Source: Rhizophagus irregularis
Lineage: Eukaryota; Glomeromycota; Glomeromycetes; Glomerales; Glomeraceae
NCBI RefSeq assembly: GCF_026210795.1
Contig: NC_089429.1
Location: 6,543,001 to 6,607,000 of the forward strand
Length of the DNA: 64,000 nucleotides
Direction of reading: 5' to 3'
Under the pieces are notes generated by a model. That model searched no databases. It saw only the letters and a program-made list of their open reading frames with translations, and was not told the DNA's origin. The first letter of the stretch is position 1; every line of letters starts with the position of its first letter. Below, in pieces: positions 59,354-64,000 of this stretch. The translations under genes were made by a program, and so were the position numbers.

Positions 59354-59593
59354 ATGTATATCAACCCCGTGCTGACAAAGAAACTAATTTTTGACAAAGA
59401 TAAAATTATTGAGTATAGTTGGATTAAGTCAAACACAGTTGGATACAAGCACCAACTCGGCTTGCCATATGCGGCTAATTATTTTTGGCTAACTACACCA
59501 TTATCTAAAATTATTATATATGTATGTATTTATATTTTAAATAAAAATAATTTTCCTATTTATTTTAAACATAAGATGAGAAAGAAGATTTAA
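59354..59593 (+). CDS. Weak 79-codon frame
   Basis: Reads VLTKKLIFDKDKIIEYSWIK then SNTVGYKHQLGLPYAANYFW before turning Ile/Tyr/Lys-rich. The middle is protein-like and may be an exon ending at a donor near 59518 (ATATATGTATG). No domain and no partner exon identified. Confidence 0.2.
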   Translation: MYINPVLTKKLIFDKDKIIEYSWIKSNTVGYKHQLGLPYAANYFWLTTPLSKIIIYVCIYILNKNNFPIYFKHKMRKKI

Positions 59594-59599
59594 CTGATA

Positions 59600-62500
59600 A
59601 TAATAAATCCAAATTGAATAGTATTAAAGGTAATTAACTGTTAACCATTTTAAAGACTTAAATTAAAGTAAACTTCTCTGGTTATTCGGTAATTAAATTT
59701 ATTTTAAAATTATACATACAATATTACAGACATAATTTATATTTGTAATAGATGTAAAAGATGATGAAATTTTTAATAATCCAAACTTTCATTCAGAAGA
59801 GAGAGATTCCGGAAGGTAATTATTTATGAAAAATTATAAGTATTAATATTTTACATTGATTTATTTTTTATTAGATGGATTATAAGTTGGTTAATGAGTT
59901 AAATATTTTTAAGATAAATATTATTTATCATTATTTCAATATTATCACCCAGAATTCTAAGGTTAGAGTAATAAGCTTTATAAGTTATCTGAGTATGTAA
60001 TTTAAATAATTCATTTTATTATTTATTTATTTACCTTGAATAGTTTGTACTTATTGGATTATATAAATAAATTCCTTATTTCTATTTGAAACTAACAAAT
60101 ATTCAATTATGGATTTCATTATATAAAAATTTTACTTATTTTAACCCTTTTATAATTATCTGTCTCTAAGTATATCCAACAAAGGAAAAACCTGAAACTG
60201 AAGAGTGCAATTTTGTAAAGTAATTTAAATTCTATCTAAAAAATAAGCTAAGAATTTTTATTGACTTTATCATGAATTACTATTTCATATTATGGATGAA
60301 GATTTAGTTATTGCTTTATTTGCCAGCCATAAACATTAAATTTTTTGTCTTTTAATTATTTGTTGTATTATTTCCCTTTATATTCATTTTTGGTTTCTAT
60401 ATTTTTTAATTGGTGATTTTTTTTGTTTCTAACATTAAAAAGTAAATTAATACTTAAAAGATTAACCTTTTAAATAACCACTTGTTTTAGATGATTTGAT
60501 TATTGAAATTATTTATCACACATGAAAAAAAAATAATTATTAAATTCTGAAATAAGAAACTAATTAAATAAATTATTACTGCTACTGCATTTCGTATGCT
60601 AATGCCAACCAGAATTCTATCACATGCTAACTAACATTATGCCACTCCAGCTTTTTCATTTAACGTTTATGGAATTAGTCTCAAAGAATAAATTAACTTA
60701 GTTCTTAAATTCTTCATTTCCGGATATTCTATGTACATTTTTAGGTATTTTTTTTAAAAAAATTGTTTTTTAGAAATTTAGCTTTGATAAAAAAAAAAAA
60801 TTCATATATATTCTATATCAAGAAATTGAAATCAATTAACCTTTCCTAAAATAGATCATTTTAAACTTTTTTAAAGAATATTCTTAAATTAACCAAATTA
60901 GAATAAAATAATTCCAGGCGATAATCATATTCAAAACCCATCTAATAAAAAATAAATGATTTTATAGTATAGTGAAATAAAATCGAATATTTAATATTTT
61001 TGATAAATTACTAATAGTATAGATAAGCATATTAAATTTATATGATTTGAGAGTTATTAACAAGTGCTCTTTCTGTTCTTTATAATCTGAGACTAAAATA
61101 TATTTTTTTTAAGATAGTTTTTTCTGATTTAATTAAGCAAATTTTGCTTCGTAAATAACCTTCCCATATTTAATTGTACAATTACTTATTTATCATAATT
61201 AATAAATTGTTTACTTTAGTACGTGATTTTTTTTCTATATGTATCATCATGTGATTTAACTTATTAGTTTATCTGAGGAATGAAAATTATTTAGAAGATG
61301 AAAACCAGATGAAATAAAAAGCGGAAGAGTGCCTATGTAAAGTTATTTCCTGTACCAGACAGAAATTACCAACTGTTTATTCTCTCTTTTATCTACATTT
61401 TGAGACTAGTTTCGCACAAAGTTGATAGAGAAGAACTGTTACAACATTTATTTCTTTTTTGACCTGTACGGAGGCTTGAGACCTCATAAAGTTTGAGGAC
61501 TCACCTTACCACAATATGAGTTGGCTTAGAGGACTGGTGTCCACGCAGAGCACAATTTTAGTATATGTTGGGATCAATACAAAAGGAAACAAATTTTTTT
61601 GAGGAACTAATTAAATGGAGATCGATTGCATCATTTGCTGGTGTAACCATAGTCACGTGATTAAACAAGAAAATTTTCACATGGACTAAATATAAATAAT
61701 AAGTAACATCAACACACAGTATAATCATGGGATGATAAAGCAGGGTTGAGTTCAGTTTTGGAGATATTTTTGTTATCCAACATGCTAGCTTTTACTATAT
61801 ATATATGTAACACCCATTCTGAAATTAGATTCACCTAGACTTCTGCTAGATTTTCGTGATTGCTCTTTGTTATACTTAGTATTTATTGGGTAAGTAGGTT
61901 CATATTAGGTCTTTTATGCATAATAACAATAATCAAAATCTAGGATACACAATTAGCATAACTGTGGGTATGTGATGTAATGCACTAGTTTAGAGATGGA
62001 GAATCATAAGGGTCTACTAGTTGATAGTTATGAAATTTCATCTGAAGTAGGGACATGTAGTGTTTTGAATGTGTAATTAGACTTATCTTATACTAATAAA
62101 TTTGATGTAAATTATCTTTTTGACCAGTGATAATATAAATTATTATGCTATCATAATTGTTTTAACTTCATCTACTTTAATAAATGTAAACTTTTCAAGC
62201 ATATGAACAATATCATTTTCACTAAATGATTGGCATTACTATGCACTTTTATCCTGCATGTATTGTAAAATACCTTCCATTGAGACTTTCTTAATGTTAT
62301 AGCCTATTTTGAAAAACTATATTATTATATTATGTACCATACTTTCATAACTACTAAATAACTAATCTCTTTCCATTTATACAATGTTTGTTGGTTTCAT
62401 TAAAATGTCAGAGATTAGTGATAAACTCTGGATCCTTTAAATCAAATGCAAGTTGAATTCATTTGCAGTTGAATCCCCTGTAAATTCCTTGTATATTTGA

Positions 62501-63155
62501 CGAACTCTAGACTTTGGTTATAATTAAATGGATAAGCAAAAGAACACTAAAATGTAGAATGTTGCATTTTTTAAAGATAAGCCATTTTTTGTGAATTATT
62601 TATGTTATAATGATGTTGTTCCAAGTGTATGTAAATGATGATGCTGTTATTCCATGCAGGAGTGATAATGGTTATTCTGGATAGAAATGATAATTGGTGT
62701 CATTTGGCAATTCCACTGTTATGGGAAAATCCATTTTCAATTCCTACCAGAAATTTTAATTTTCATTGAAGTTTATTTGTATAATTTGAATATTATTATT
62801 CCAGGCATTAATTATTCTTTTCACAATGTTCACAATGATTTGTAGTTTTGGAAGACATAATTAAATTAATTAAATGAATTATATAATTAATAATAAAATA
62901 AATGACATTTAAAAAATTGTCTTCAATAAATTTTAATTTTAATTCCAATTTAACAATTTGGGAATATTAGTTCTTTTCCTATTACATATCCAATATTTCT
63001 AGAATTTCTTACTTTTAAATTATTTAATATGGAGTAATTTTAACTCTTAGTAATGTGAATGCTAAATCCATAGTAAAATCTTGTATTATAAAATCATAAA
63101 TATCATAATTTTGATATTTAATGTGTTATTATAAAATCGTAAATATTATAAATAA
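59600..63155. other. No gene seen in 3.5 kb
   Basis: Strongly AT-rich, no convincing exon on either strand. A GC-richer patch at 61460-61560 (GTACGGAGGCTTGAGACCTC, GGACTGGTGTCCACG) has small inverted repeats but no tRNA-like or coding pattern. Confidence 0.4.
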
Positions 63156-63159
63156 TAAT

Positions 63160-63690
63160 TATGATATTTAATGTGTTTTCTAAGCTTCTCAACAATCCAA
63201 AATCAGCTAACTTGATATTACCCTGATGGATTGATTCATTACTGGAATGCTAAATTATTATTATATAGAACAAAAATTATTATAAATCTGCCATATTTGA
63301 TAGATTTGGTATCTCTCTAGGCTTTCTTGACAATCCCAGATCAGCTACCCTGATGGATTAATATATTATTAGAGTGCTAAATTTTTATATGGAACAAAAA
63401 GTATTATAAATCTGAAATGGAAAGATAGTCTTCAGTTTGGCCATTTTTGACAGATTTGGGTATTTTGTTTCATATAGTTGAGTGCATTTGTTGCTATAAA
63501 ATATTAATATAAATTCAAACTATGAAAATTCAATATCTCCCTAAGCTTTCTCGACAATCCAAGATCAGCTATCCTGATGGATCAATATATTATTAGAGCT
63601 AAATTTTATATAAAATAAATATTATAAATCTGAAATGGCATGATAGTCTCTGGCCATATTTGATAGATTTGGCAGGTATTCCATTCCATT
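63160..63690 (-). pseudogene. Three tandem decayed protein-kinase exons (DFG region)
   Basis: On the minus strand, copy 1 (about 63260-63180) reads HSSNESIHQGNIKLADFG then LLRSLENT. Copy 2 (about 63385-63318) reads HSNNILIHQ, loses about 10 bases, then ADLGLSRKPREI. Copy 3 (about 63605-63535) reads SSNNILIHQ then IADLGLSRKLREI. These are the catalytic-loop to activation-segment exon (N-I-L-x-H-Q...ADFGLS) of tyrosine-kinase-like genes. Copies 2 and 3 have DFG changed to DLG and are out of frame across the deletion. Flanking intron-like DNA (ATAAATCTG(A/C)...TTTGATAGATTTGG) is repeated with them. Kinases of this kind are strongly expanded in Rhizophagus. Confidence 0.6.
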
Positions 63691-63699
63691 TGCAATAAA

Positions 63700-64000
63700 A
63701 TATATAATACTCCATGATGAATGTTTTTCTGTAAATAATATACCCTCAATAGCATCAAAATAACATAAGTGTGTTTATTATTAAAGTTTCTTTTTTGTTA
63801 TCATTAAACATTAAGTTTATTCTTTTTATGGTTTTTTGCTTCTTAAAGATATTGTTAAATCTCAATAATATTGATGGTATTGGAAAATCTTGCACTCATT
63901 CTAACAATTTTGAACTTTTATCATGCCAGAAATCATATACTATATCCTTCGGCATAATAAGTCAGAGAATAGTTCTCCATATTTAATGATATATTAACCA
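63700..64000. other. No gene seen at the right edge
   Basis: A plus frame (63771-63986) is Leu/Phe/Ile-rich. A minus segment near 63950-63840 reads PKDIVYDFWHDKSSKLLE, stop, VQDFPIPSILLRFNNIFKK, possibly more remnant of the kinase gene upstream. Not resolvable here. Confidence 0.3.

Noticed and set aside
61460-61560. Possible tRNA or other structured RNA in a GC-richer patch
   Set aside because: No acceptor-stem pairing or GGTTCRANTCC T-arm; no cloverleaf could be drawn.

Overview
The window is very AT-rich eukaryotic DNA with short GT-AG introns, dense transposon debris and tandem repeats. Several families point to an arbuscular mycorrhizal fungus (Glomeromycotina, Rhizophagus-like): a divergent Hsp70, a BTB protein, MATA-HMG boxes, kinase/Sel1 and SAM-domain remnants, pogo/Tigger elements, and LINE debris ending in RNase H. 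This assignment is an inference from family content as I know it; I ran no database search.

Layout. 0.1-3.1 kb: decayed multi-exon MULE-like transposase gene (minus) carrying an HMG-box fragment and a Helitron-like N-terminal fragment. 4.7-5.8 kb: ~290-bp tandem repeat. 6.0-6.8 kb: decayed member of a repeated family. 8.4-8.8 kb: minisatellite. 12.1-13.9 kb: four-exon Hsp70-like gene (minus) with altered ATPase residues. 17.4-18.4 kb: BTB gene (minus). 19-29 kb: gene remnants including a broken pirin gene, a foldback element and a TIR element. 29.4-33.1 kb: SAM remnant, LINE 3' part, and a truncated kinase-Sel1 gene. 34.5-42.5 kb: tandemly multiplied LINE 3' fragments. 42.9-43.1 kb: a 221-bp hAT-type MITE. 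43.4-44.8 kb: hairpin and palindrome arrays.

45.8-47.2 kb: three-exon uncharacterised gene (plus). 48.3-51.6 kb: an apparently complete pogo/Tigger transposon with matching TIRs, TA duplication and a four-exon transposase (598 aa) in frame throughout. 53.2-54.7 kb: four-exon uncharacterised gene (plus) with 23-24-residue tandem repeats. 55.2-57.5 kb: inverted-orientation palindrome array, microsatellite-like DNA and a 54-bp minisatellite. 57.5-63.1 kb: no gene seen. 63.2-63.7 kb: three tandem decayed kinase activation-loop exons.

The credible intact genes are the Hsp70-like, BTB, 45.8-kb, 53.2-kb and Tigger transposase genes. They share no pathway; the window reads as a transposon-rich accessory region. 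The most distinctive features are the Hsp70 pseudo-ATPase, the intact Tigger with an acidic insertion inside its catalytic domain, and the dispersed 26-bp palindrome arrays.
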